Source of the DNA: Roseovarius salinarum
Lineage (GTDB): Bacteria; Pseudomonadota; Alphaproteobacteria; Rhodobacterales; Rhodobacteraceae
Assembly: GCF_002834145.1 (NCBI RefSeq)
Contig: NZ_PHNT01000017.1
Span: forward strand, 1-64,000
Direction: 5' to 3'
DNA: 64,000 bases
Position 1 is the first letter of the stretch. Each line of letters opens with the position of its first letter. The translations under genes were made by a program, and so were the position numbers. Under the pieces are notes generated by a model that was not told where the DNA came from, did no database searches, and saw only the letters and a program-made list of their open reading frames with translations. This document shows, piece by piece, positions 24,894 to 33,508 of the stretch.

Positions 24894-24921
24894 ATATAGG
24901 AAGCGCCAGCAGCAGTTTAAG
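24894..24921 (-). promoter_or_regulatory. Candidate RpoH (heat-shock sigma) promoter of hsp20
   Basis: On the minus strand CCCCCTTAAA (box 24921-24916 = CTTAAA) and CCTATAT (24900-24894) are separated by 15 bases. This resembles the CTTGAA / CCCATnT pattern of RpoH promoters and faces hsp20 with a leader of about 95 bases. Confidence 0.45.
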
Positions 24922-24995
24922 GGGGCGCTTGGGTCTTGCGCGACGCGGCGGAATGGCCGATGCCTGTCACCCGGAAAAACGAAGGAGACCCGACC

Positions 24996-25433
24996 ATGCG
25001 CGCCCTGCTGCAACGTGTCGCCCATGCCTCGGTCAAGGTCGAAGGCGAACTGATCGGCCGGACGGGACCCGGCCTGCTGGTGCTGGTCTGCGCGATGGAC
25101 GGCGACACCGAGGCGCAGGCCGAGCAACTGGCCGCCAAGACGGCCAAGCTGCGCGTCTTTGCCGACGACGCGGGCAGGATGAACCGCGCGCTCTCCGACA
25201 CCGGGGGCGGGGCGCTGGTCGTCAGCCAGTTCACGCTGGCGGCCGACACACGCCGCGGCAACCGCCCCGGGTTTTCCGCCGCCGCCGCACCGGAGGTCGG
25301 CGAACGGCTTTACCACCACTACGCGCGGGCGCTCGCCGCGCATGGCGTGGCGGTGGAAACCGGGCGGTTCGGCGCCGACATGAAGGTGGAGCTGCTCAAC
25401 GACGGCCCGGTGACCATCTGGCTTGAGGTCTGA
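24996..25433 (+). CDS. dtd: D-aminoacyl-tRNA deacylase
   Basis: A 145-residue protein of standard Dtd length starting [18 protein letters not shown]. The catalytic [12 protein letters not shown] motif is intact. The second motif reads GNRPGF where most family members have GxRPSF, a Ser-to-Gly change. It hydrolyses D-amino acids from mischarged tRNAs. GAAGGAG lies before the ATG. The short gap to the T1SS genes is only seven bases, but they are convergent. Confidence 0.93.
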   Translation: MRALLQRVAHASVKVEGELIGRTGPGLLVLVCAMDGDTEAQAEQLAAKTAKLRVFADDAGRMNRALSDTGGGALVVSQFTLAADTRRGNRPGFSAAAAPEVGERLYHHYARALAAHGVAVETGRFGADMKVELLNDGPVTIWLEV

Positions 25434-25440
25434 ACGCCGC

Positions 25441-26643
25441 TCAGGGTTCGCGCAGCGCCTCGCGCGACTTGTAGAGCGGCTTGAGAAGGTACTGCAGGAC
25501 GGTCTTGCCGCCGGTGTGAAGCTCGACCTGCGCGCGCATGCCCGGGCGCATCTCGATGCCTTGCTGGCGGTCGGTCATCGCGTTCTTGTCGACGCGCAGC
25601 GTGACCTTGTAGTGCGGATCGCGCTTGCCGTCCGGGGCGTTTTCATTCTCGAAGGTGTCGGCCGAGATGAAATCGACCGTCCCCTTGAGCGTGCCGAAGA
25701 TCGTGTAGTCATAGGCCGTCAGCTTGATCGTCGCCTCCTGCCCCTTGCGGATGTTGGCGATGTCCTCGGGCGCGACGCGCGCCTCCACCAGCAGCTCCTC
25801 GCCCATCGGGATGATCTCGAGGATTTCCTCGCCGGGCCGCACGACCCCGCCGATGGTGGTGACGGCCAGGTTGTTGACGATCCCGCGCATCGGGCTTTTC
25901 AGGACGGTGCGGTTCAGCTGGTCCTGGCTGGCCTTGAGTTGCTGGCGCAGCTTGTCGAGCTCGCGCAGCGTTTCCGAATAGGCTTCGGCGCGCTCCAGTT
26001 CCGTCTGGGTGACGATCTCGTCGTGGCGCTTGCGCGCGTCGGCATGGGCCTTGCGCGCGCGGGTCACCTCGATCAGCGCAACGATCTTCTTGTCGAGCAT
26101 GTTCTCCATCAGCGCGCGTTCCTCGGCCGCCTGTTCGAGCACGCGCTTGGCGCCCTCGCGCCGCTTGACGTAATCGGACTGCCGCGCCGCAAGAAGCGCG
26201 CGTTCCGAGGCGACGATGCGCGGCGACCGCCGCGCAAGGTCCTCGGGCACGGTGAAATCGAACTGGCCCGCCAGCTCGGCCTCGAAGCGCAGGCGCCGCA
26301 CCTCGAGCGCGTCGATCCGGTCGCGCAGCTCGGCCACCGACGACTTGAACTGCGTGCCGTGCAGCCGGGCGACCACCTCGCCCTTGTCCACCACGTCGCC
26401 CTCGGACACCAGGAGCTCGCTGAGGATGCCGCCCTCGAGGTTCTGGATGATCTGCGGCCGCGACGAGGCGATGAAGGTGCCGTCGGCGCGCACGATCTCG
26501 TCCACCCAGGCGAAGGCCGCCCAGAGCAGGAACAACCAGACCGTTGCCGCGCACAGCCAGATGGTCAGGCTGGGACCGCGCAGTCTCCACGCCAACTGCC
26601 CGGCTCGGTCGAGGGCGCGTGCCGCCGTCACCTCAGCCCCCAT
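25441..26643 (-). CDS. Type I secretion membrane-fusion protein (HlyD family)
   Basis: A 400-residue adaptor with one N-terminal membrane helix (LTIWLCAATVWLFLLWAAFA), a biotinyl-lipoyl-like half (GTFIASSRPQIIQNLEGGIL), a long coiled-coil of about 150 residues, and a C-terminal beta-barrel ending GGKTVLQYLLKPLYKSREAL, the classic HlyD end. It bridges the ABC protein and TolC in the periplasm. Its 5' end overlaps the ABC gene by 11 bases. It probably serves the adhesin at 30.2 kb. Confidence 0.94.
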   Translation of the reverse strand: MGAEVTAARALDRAGQLAWRLRGPSLTIWLCAATVWLFLLWAAFAWVDEIVRADGTFIASSRPQIIQNLEGGILSELLVSEGDVVDKGEVVARLHGTQFKSSVAELRDRIDALEVRRLRFEAELAGQFDFTVPEDLARRSPRIVASERALLAARQSDYVKRREGAKRVLEQAAEERALMENMLDKKIVALIEVTRARKAHADARKRHDEIVTQTELERAEAYSETLRELDKLRQQLKASQDQLNRTVLKSPMRGIVNNLAVTTIGGVVRPGEEILEIIPMGEELLVEARVAPEDIANIRKGQEATIKLTAYDYTIFGTLKGTVDFISADTFENENAPDGKRDPHYKVTLRVDKNAMTDRQQGIEMRPGMRAQVELHTGGKTVLQYLLKPLYKSREALREP

Positions 26644-28867
26644 CGCCCGCGGCCGCGCCGCCGGCGCGGGCCAGGTGCGCCATCACCTCGTCACGCGGGC
26701 CATCCACGGCCATGCGCCCGTTCTGCAACACCGCCGTGCGCTGGGCGAGCTTCAGGATCGGCATGCGGTGGGTGGCAAGGATCGCCGTCCGTCCCTCCAG
26801 CCAGCTTTCCAGCCGGCTGACCAGCGTGCGCTCCAGCGTCTGGTCCAGCGCCGCGGTCGGCTCGTCCAGCAGGCAGACCGCCGGGTCCTGCAGCCACAGC
26901 CGCGCCCAGCCGATCGACTGGCGCTGCCCCGCCGAGAGCCCCTTGCCGCCGTCGCGGATCTCGAGGTCCAACCCCTTGGGATGGCCCTTCACGAAGGGGC
27001 CCAGCCCGGCGAAATCCAGCGCCCGCAGCAGGCGGTCGTCGTCACGCTCCAGCAGGTTGAGATTGAGGTTGTCGCGCAGTGTCCCCGTGAACAGGCGCAC
27101 GTCCTGCCCGAGGTAGCCCACCAGCCGGCGGATGTCGCGCGGGTCGATCTGGCCCATATCGGTGCCATCGAGCGCGACGCGTCCGCGGTCGGGCGCGTAG
27201 AGCCCCGACAGGACCCTGAGCAACGTGGACTTGCCGGACCCGTTCGCGCCCAGCACCGCCACGGTCTGTCCCGGCGGGATGGACAGGGCGGGAATGTCCA
27301 GCACCGGCGGCCCCTCCGCATCGTAGCTGAACTGCATCTCGCGGATCTCGTAACCGCCCTCCAGCGTCTCGCGCCGAAGGTAGCGCCGCCCCGGCGTGGC
27401 GTCCTGCTCGGCCAGCGCGATGGCATCCAGCCCGTCGAGCGCCGACTTCGCGTTGCCCCAGCGTGCCATCGTGCCGGCCAGTTGCGTCAGCGGCGCCAGC
27501 GTGCGGCCGGTCAGGATGCTGACGGCGATGATGGTGCCCACGGTGAATTCACCGGCGAAGACGAGGTAGGTGCCGGCGATGATCGCGGCGACATAGGTCG
27601 CCTGCTGCACCCCCTGGCTCCAGAACGTCAGGTTCGAGGCCAGTCGGCGCTGCTCGCGCGAGGTCGCGGCCGACTGGTCCGTCAGGTCCTGCCACTGCCG
27701 GCGGAACCGGTCCTCGGCGCGCTGCGTCTTGACGGTGTCGAGCTCGAAGATCGCCTCGTGCAGCAGGCGCGAGGCCCGCGCGCCCGCGCCCTGCGCATCG
27801 CGCGTGACCCGCATCATGTGCTTTTGCAGGAACAGGCCCGGCACCACCATCAGCACGCCGCCCAGGATCAGCACCCAGACCACGTTGCCCGCGATCGAGG
27901 CCACGAGCGCGAGGAACACGAAGATGAAGGGGATGTCGGCCAGCGTGCCGATGGCCGAGGCGGTGAAGAAATCGCGGATCGCGCCGAATTCGCGCATGGC
28001 GCTGAACAGCTTGCTGGGCGCGCGGGCCGCCAGGGCCGAGCGCATGCCCAGCATCCGCTCCATCAGCAGGCCCTGCACGCGCGATTCGATCTGGCGGCCC
28101 GCGCCGTCCAGCAACCGCGCCCGCGCGATCTTGAGCATCGCCTCCATCACCAGCGCGAGGCCCGCGCCCGCCGCCAGCACCCAAAGCGTGGCCTGTGACT
28201 GGTGGGGGATCACGCGGTCATAGACCTGGAGCGCGAACAGCGCGACCGCGACGGCCAGAAGGTTGGCCATGAACGAGCCGAGCGCGACCTCGGCCATCGG
28301 GCGGCGCAGCCGGTGAAACTCGCCCCAGAACCAGTGCGGCGCCTCGGCGCCGTCGCTGTCGTCTGCCCGCGCAGGCGCTTGCGCCGTGACCACCGTCCCG
28401 GTGAAAACCGGGTCGAAGTCCGCGCGCGGCACGGTGGTGCGGTTGTCCGGGCAGGTCGTGTCATGGATTTCCAGCGCGCCGTCCCGGCGCCCCAGCACCA
28501 GCACGTATTGGCCGCTGGTCATCTCGGCCAGCGCGGGCCAGGTGTCCGCGTCGGTGGTTTCGACCGTTTCGGCACGGGACGGAAGCCCGCAGGCCGACAG
28601 GCCGGCGGCCAGCGCCCGGGGCGTGGGCCGGTCGTCCGCGCCGTCCAGGGCGCCGTCGGCGGCCATTGCCTCGAGGATGTCCCGCGCGGGCACGCTGGCC
28701 CCCAGCAGTCCCGCGTAGGCGGCGGCAAGCTGTGCCCGCGCACGCGTGCGGGGGCCGACCCGGGCGACGCCGGCCGCCCGCGCGGGCGCGGCATCGGCAT
28801 TGGACACCGGGCGCAGCCGCCTGGCGGCCCCGGGCGGCATGGTCACTGACACGGGCGCGCCGGTCAA
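26633..28867 (-). CDS. Type I secretion ABC permease/ATPase (LapB-like)
   Basis: A 744-residue half-transporter. Residues 40-165 form a C39-like domain without the catalytic Cys. Six membrane helices follow, and the ATPase (about 505-744) has Walker A GANGSGKST, signature GLSAGQRQS, Walker B VCLLDEPTAALDQ and switch His in LATHRMP. A degenerate C39-like domain is typical of exporters of uncleaved adhesins and RTX proteins. It overlaps both hlyD and tolC neighbours, indicating one operon. Confidence 0.94.
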   Translation of the reverse strand: MTGAPVSVTMPPGAARRLRPVSNADAAPARAAGVARVGPRTRARAQLAAAYAGLLGASVPARDILEAMAADGALDGADDRPTPRALAAGLSACGLPSRAETVETTDADTWPALAEMTSGQYVLVLGRRDGALEIHDTTCPDNRTTVPRADFDPVFTGTVVTAQAPARADDSDGAEAPHWFWGEFHRLRRPMAEVALGSFMANLLAVAVALFALQVYDRVIPHQSQATLWVLAAGAGLALVMEAMLKIARARLLDGAGRQIESRVQGLLMERMLGMRSALAARAPSKLFSAMREFGAIRDFFTASAIGTLADIPFIFVFLALVASIAGNVVWVLILGGVLMVVPGLFLQKHMMRVTRDAQGAGARASRLLHEAIFELDTVKTQRAEDRFRRQWQDLTDQSAATSREQRRLASNLTFWSQGVQQATYVAAIIAGTYLVFAGEFTVGTIIAVSILTGRTLAPLTQLAGTMARWGNAKSALDGLDAIALAEQDATPGRRYLRRETLEGGYEIREMQFSYDAEGPPVLDIPALSIPPGQTVAVLGANGSGKSTLLRVLSGLYAPDRGRVALDGTDMGQIDPRDIRRLVGYLGQDVRLFTGTLRDNLNLNLLERDDDRLLRALDFAGLGPFVKGHPKGLDLEIRDGGKGLSAGQRQSIGWARLWLQDPAVCLLDEPTAALDQTLERTLVSRLESWLEGRTAILATHRMPILKLAQRTAVLQNGRMAVDGPRDEVMAHLARAGGAAAGDGG

Positions 28868-30180
28868 ATCTCGCTCCCGTCCGCCAGCAGCCCGAGATGG
28901 CGGGCGACCTCGAGCCGGGTCTGCGCCAGCTCGTGCTTGCGGGCGACGTGGTCGCGTTGCCGCTGCGCGAAGGTCTCGTAGACACCGACCACGTCCATGA
29001 CCTGGCGCTGGCCGTTTTCGTACTGCGCCTGGAACAGCTCGAGGGTGCTCTTGGCGCGGCGTGCAAGCTCGCTCGTCTCGGCGACCTGCCGCGACAGCGC
29101 GACCAGCCGCTGGTCCATCCGGCGCAGGTCGCGGTCGGCATCCTCCTTGGCCTGCCGCACGCGGCGGGACGCGGCCTCCTTCTGCGCCTCGATCGCCTTC
29201 AGGCGCGCGCCCGTGCCCAGCCCCAGCAACCCGTCACCGCCCAGTTGCAGGCCCATGCCGCTGCCGTCGTCCCCGAGGCTGCCACCGGCGGTGACCCCCG
29301 GCAACTGATCGGCGCGGTCGATGCGCGCGCGCGCGATGTCGCGCGCGCGCATCGCCTCGGCCGCGAGAACCTCCAGCGGGACGGCGTCGCCCGCCGCCAC
29401 GCGCACGTCGCTGAGCCCCTCGACCTCGTCCAGCGGGTGCACGGACATCGCGTTGAGTTCCGCGAGCCCGGTGGTCGCGACTTCGCGTTGCGCGGACAGT
29501 TCGGCGCGGATCTCGGCCAGTTTCTGGCGCACCACGTCCAGATCCGAGCGGTCCGAGATGCCGCCGCGCACGCGCTCGCGCATGATCCGCTCGAATTCCT
29601 GCATGTCCCGCAGCGCGCGGCGCTCCAGGCCGACACGTTCGCGCGCCTCGGCCGCGTCGAGATACAACGACAACGCCTCGGCCAGCCGGTCGTTGGTTGC
29701 CTCGGCCAGCTTGACGGCGGCCACCTCGACATCCGCGGCCGCGAAGGCGCGTTCGGCCTTCTTGCGCCCGTGGTCGAACAGGACCTGCTCGACCAGCAGG
29801 CGCGAGACGACGTCGTCGAGGCTGGTCAGGGTGATCTCTGGGCCGACGCGCGGCAGCCAGTTCTTGGCGGCCGCCTGCGCCCGCAGACGCGCGCCGCGCA
29901 GTTCGGTGGCCTGCGTGCGGCTGTCGGCCTCGAGGACGGCGCGCGCCACCCGGTCGAAGCTGCCACCCGGCGGCAGCGCGCTGCGCCGCGCCTTCAGGTC
30001 CGCAATGATGGCCGAGGACTCCGCCTGTGCCTCGCGGTCGGCCGCGAAGAGCGACTGCGTCGTGTCGCGGAACCGCGACACGATTCCGCCGTCCTCGCCC
30101 GGGCCGGTCGCGCATCCCCCGAGCGCCAGGGTGACAATTGCCAGAAGGCCCCATGTGCCGGTTGTCTGCGTCTTTGTCAT
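28864..30180 (-). CDS. TolC-family outer membrane protein (lipoprotein) of the T1SS
   Basis: A 438-residue protein with a lipoprotein signal (TLALGGCATG, lipid Cys) followed by two long coiled-coil/beta repeats. Typical segments are AKNWLPRVGPEITLTSLDD and VYETFAQRQRDHVARKHELA near the end. It forms the outer-membrane duct. The stop overlaps the ABC start by four bases (ATGA) and it lies 47 bases downstream of the adhesin gene, giving the order adhesin-tolC-abc-hlyD. Confidence 0.92.
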   Translation of the reverse strand: MTKTQTTGTWGLLAIVTLALGGCATGPGEDGGIVSRFRDTTQSLFAADREAQAESSAIIADLKARRSALPPGGSFDRVARAVLEADSRTQATELRGARLRAQAAAKNWLPRVGPEITLTSLDDVVSRLLVEQVLFDHGRKKAERAFAAADVEVAAVKLAEATNDRLAEALSLYLDAAEARERVGLERRALRDMQEFERIMRERVRGGISDRSDLDVVRQKLAEIRAELSAQREVATTGLAELNAMSVHPLDEVEGLSDVRVAAGDAVPLEVLAAEAMRARDIARARIDRADQLPGVTAGGSLGDDGSGMGLQLGGDGLLGLGTGARLKAIEAQKEAASRRVRQAKEDADRDLRRMDQRLVALSRQVAETSELARRAKSTLELFQAQYENGQRQVMDVVGVYETFAQRQRDHVARKHELAQTRLEVARHLGLLADGSEI

Positions 30181-30227
30181 GCTGTGTCGCTCCAGCGGTC
30201 GGTCGGCGGGCGGGACGGGGGCTGCGG

Positions 30228-33158
30228 TCAGGTCTGAACGGTGACATCCTCGTCGACGATGACCGTCGCATCGCCGCCGAAGCTGTATATGTCGTAGGCA
30301 TCGCCATCGATCTGCGTGTCGCCCGTGTCCTGCGCGCCGGCCAGCGTCACGGTGTCGTCGGCCCCGCCATGCACGACGAGCGTGTCGGAGGTGTCAGACA
30401 GCGCAGTCACCTCCGCCTCGGTGGCCGTCATCTCGGCGTTGTCGCCGAACCGCAGGTCCACGGCGGAGACGTCGAACTGGTCCAGCGCGGCGGAGTCGAG
30501 CTCGACCTCGCTCGTCGCCGTCTCGTCGAGGACGACAAGGGTGCTGGAGGCGTTTCCGGCATCGTCGGTACTGGTCACCACGAGTTGCGAGCCGTCGGGC
30601 ACCGTCGTGGGATCACCCGAGCCGTCGAGGAAATGATGGTCGGACTCACCCAGGAATTCGTCCTGCGTGGTGTGCAATGGCACGGCGCTGACCGATCCGT
30701 CCGGCTCGATCTCGTGGACCGTCACCGTTTCCTCGGTTGTCTCGGTGGTCACGTTCCGGTACCCGCCCCCCTGCCGGAAATAGCCGACGATCCCCGGCGC
30801 GTCGGGCACATCGGTGTCGACGGTCAGCGAATCCTCGATGCTGGTCGTGTTTCCGGCGGCGTCCGTCGCGGTGACCTTGAAGCTCTCGGTGCTCTCGCCC
30901 TCGGGGATGTCGCCGGACGGGATGTCCAGCGTCCAGTTGCCGTCACCATCCACATCCGCGTCATAGGTCTTGCCGAAGATCTCGACCTGCACCGCCGAGC
31001 CGGCCTCGACCTGCCCGGCCAGCGTGATCCCGTCCCGCGCTTCCGCGGCGTTGACCGTCCCGTCGGTTGCGACCGAAGCCGCATCGGCCGACAGGGTATT
31101 GACCCGCGTGTCGACGGTGACGGTGTCCTCGATCGTCTTGGTGTTGCCGGCGGAATCCGTCACCTCGACGGTCATGTCCGCGGTGTATTCGCCCTCGGCC
31201 AGGGCCCCGGCTTCGAACTGCGCGGTCCAGTTGCCGTCGTCGTCGACCTGCGCCTCGCGCGTCACCCCGTCGATCGTGACCCCGACCGTCGAGCCCGGCT
31301 CGGCGGTGCCCGTCACCTCGAACCCTGCGTCCGCGGTGGCCTTGTTGACCACATCGGTGCCATCGGTCGAAACCGCGACGTCGAGATCCTCCATGCCGGT
31401 GTCCTCGACCCGCGTGTCGACGTTCACCGTCTTGTCCACACGGCGCGTGTTGCCCGCGGCATCGGTGGTGATCGCGACGAGCTGCGCGTCGTAGCTGCCC
31501 CGAGGGATCTCGCCGGCGGCGAACTCCACAGACCAGTCGCCGTCATCGTCGGCGGTCACGGTTCGGGTCGTGCCCTCGAACGTGACCTCGACCTCGGCGC
31601 CGGGATCGGCGCGCCCCCCGACGGTGATGCCAGAGGCCGCCTCGTCGGCGTTGACCGTACCGTCACCACCCACCTGCCCGGCCTGCACGGAAAGCGTGCC
31701 GGCCTCCGTGTCGACAGCGACCGTATCCTCGATCGTGCGGACGTTACCGGCGGCATCGGTCGCCGTCGCGATCAGTTGCGTGGTATAGGTGCCTGCCGCG
31801 ATCTGGCCGGCGGTGAACCCGGCCGTCCAGCTGCCGTCGGCGGCAACCGTCGCCTGCGTCACGGCGTCGCCGAGTTGCACGGAGACGCTGGACCCCGGTT
31901 CGGCCGTGCCCGTGACCTCGAGGCCGGACTGCATCTCGGCCTGGTTGACGACCGCATCGCTTCCGCCGACCTCGCCCGTCCAGGCAAGGCCCTCGACGAC
32001 GGTATCGATGGCCACCGGTTCCTTGATGGTGGCGCTGTTGCCGTGCGCGTCGGTGGAAACGACGGTCATCTGCGCGGTCTGCACGTCTTGCGGCAGGTCC
32101 GCGGCTTCGAAAACGACCGTCCAGTCGCCGTCGGGACCGACCTGCGTTTCATGGGACACGCCGCCAATGGTCACCTCCACCGTTGCGCCGGGCTCGCCCG
32201 TGCCGGAGATTTCCAGCCCGTCGGCGAAGGCGCCCGTCGCGCTGTCCTCTCCGGTGCGCACCGTGCCGCCGGTCACGTCGAGTGCGGGCGGAGTGAAATC
32301 GACGACGACCTCCGGCCCTTCGATCTCGGTCGTGCCACCGCCGGCGCCGATCACCGTCACGACGGCGGTGTGGGTGCCTTCCTGCGGCAGGTTGCCGGAG
32401 AAATCGGCCGTCCAGGTGCCATCGCTGCCGGCCACCGTCTCGACAGTGCTGCCGCCGATCGTGACTTCCAGCGTGGTGCCGGGCACCGCCTGCCCCGAGA
32501 TGACGTAAACGTTCGTACCGCCGGAGAAAACAACGGTGTCCATATCAACGCTCGGCGCCGGCATCTCGGGAAGGTCCGGGAGAACCCCGGCAGGCGGGCT
32601 GCCCGGTTCGGCCGGCACGGGCACGGACCCGTCCTCGTTCGACGTGAGCGCGGCCGCTGCCGTCACCGAGGCCACGCCGGCACCGGTGGCGCCCAGCAGC
32701 GCGTTGCCGCCCAGGAGCCCCATGCCCAGCATCGAGACGGTTTCCTCGTCCTCGGGTTCGGCCGCGGCCACCTCGTTGCCACCGAGAAAGATCAACTCCT
32801 CCGAGGGGCTCCACTTGCCCCATTGCGCCGTTGCACCGTATTGCGCGTAAAGCGCGCCGTCGTCGCCCTGGATCAGGGTCACCTCGTTGAGGTAACCGTC
32901 CGAGCTTATGAACAGCCGGCTTGCGGGGGCGCCGTCCGCGCCGAAGTAATCCTCGAGCACGATCACCCGCCCGTCGGCGAGAACGATCTCGAGATCGGAT
33001 CCCGCGCGCAGGAAGCCGTTGATGTCCGACTGCCGAATGTTGAAAGAAATTTCCTTGCCCCGGCCAACCCCGATCACGGTCGGGTTGTCACTGGCCGGCA
33101 CCGTCCCGAAATCGGACGCACCGGATTCGGCGCGAACGACGAAATCAATCGCCTTCAT
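30228..33158 (-). CDS. BapA/LapA-like Ig-repeat adhesin, probable T1SS substrate
   Basis: A 976-residue acidic protein. Residues 1-130 resemble the BapA prefix domain (VGRGKEISFNIRQSDINGF, IVLEDYFGADG). A hydrophobic Gly/Ala stretch (143-172) and then six Ig-like repeats of about 95 residues follow, each with a GTAEPGS-type turn, DGxW and a TDAAGNxxxIEDTVxVDT end, plus a divergent seventh. The C-terminus (DTLVVHGGADDTVTLAG..YDIYSFGG) resembles a T1SS signal. No RTX nonapeptides or Sec signal are seen. Role inferred: biofilm adhesion. Confidence 0.85.
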   Translation of the reverse strand: MKAIDFVVRAESGASDFGTVPASDNPTVIGVGRGKEISFNIRQSDINGFLRAGSDLEIVLADGRVIVLEDYFGADGAPASRLFISSDGYLNEVTLIQGDDGALYAQYGATAQWGKWSPSEELIFLGGNEVAAAEPEDEETVSMLGMGLLGGNALLGATGAGVASVTAAAALTSNEDGSVPVPAEPGSPPAGVLPDLPEMPAPSVDMDTVVFSGGTNVYVISGQAVPGTTLEVTIGGSTVETVAGSDGTWTADFSGNLPQEGTHTAVVTVIGAGGGTTEIEGPEVVVDFTPPALDVTGGTVRTGEDSATGAFADGLEISGTGEPGATVEVTIGGVSHETQVGPDGDWTVVFEAADLPQDVQTAQMTVVSTDAHGNSATIKEPVAIDTVVEGLAWTGEVGGSDAVVNQAEMQSGLEVTGTAEPGSSVSVQLGDAVTQATVAADGSWTAGFTAGQIAAGTYTTQLIATATDAAGNVRTIEDTVAVDTEAGTLSVQAGQVGGDGTVNADEAASGITVGGRADPGAEVEVTFEGTTRTVTADDDGDWSVEFAAGEIPRGSYDAQLVAITTDAAGNTRRVDKTVNVDTRVEDTGMEDLDVAVSTDGTDVVNKATADAGFEVTGTAEPGSTVGVTIDGVTREAQVDDDGNWTAQFEAGALAEGEYTADMTVEVTDSAGNTKTIEDTVTVDTRVNTLSADAASVATDGTVNAAEARDGITLAGQVEAGSAVQVEIFGKTYDADVDGDGNWTLDIPSGDIPEGESTESFKVTATDAAGNTTSIEDSLTVDTDVPDAPGIVGYFRQGGGYRNVTTETTEETVTVHEIEPDGSVSAVPLHTTQDEFLGESDHHFLDGSGDPTTVPDGSQLVVTSTDDAGNASSTLVVLDETATSEVELDSAALDQFDVSAVDLRFGDNAEMTATEAEVTALSDTSDTLVVHGGADDTVTLAGAQDTGDTQIDGDAYDIYSFGGDATVIVDEDVTVQT

Positions 33159-33508
33159 GCTGCCACCACTCTGCCTCAAATCGCCGGGCTCGACTGCCCG
33201 AACTTTACTATTTTGCACAAAGTACCCGTTTTGCGACGCAATCTCCAGACATTTCTGATGCCCTGCCACATTTCCGCCGCAATTCGGGGGATTTACACGG
33301 CATAGCTCAGGCACCGGATGAAAACTCGCCCTATGCGTGTCGGCCACGGCAAGCGAGCGCGTCCTTTTCGCAACAACGGCCTGCGCGCCATTGGCGGGGC
33401 CGGGATGCACGCCGGTCTCGCACGGCCTGCGCGGGCCGCTTTTTGGCTTGACGGAAAAGGCTTTGCGCCACAGGGTGCCGCAGGTTCCGCAAATGGAGAA
33501 GACGGCCC
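33159..33508. other. Divergent intergenic region, adhesin / argE-like gene
   Basis: About 350 bases with no convincing gene. The adhesin-proximal half (about 33190-33300) is AT-richer and probably holds its promoter. TTGACG at 33448-33453 could be a -35 box for the deacetylase gene, but no good -10 follows. Nothing else was recognised. Confidence 0.5.

Noticed and set aside
26216..28198. A 660-residue plus-strand open frame
   Set aside because: It is a GC-rich antisense shadow of the T1SS ABC gene, whose frame carries all Walker and signature motifs.
28666..30237. A 523-residue plus-strand open frame
   Set aside because: It lies antisense to the TolC-family gene and has Arg/Gln/His-rich shadow composition.
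30138..33305. A 1055-residue plus-strand open frame
   Set aside because: It runs antisense to the adhesin gene. Its His/Arg/Gly-rich composition is the mirror of acidic Ig repeats, and it has no ribosome site or recognisable domain.
33440..33475. Promoter for the argE-like gene (TTGACG at 33448)
   Set aside because: The position 17 bases downstream is CAGGGT, too far from a -10 consensus to list as a feature.
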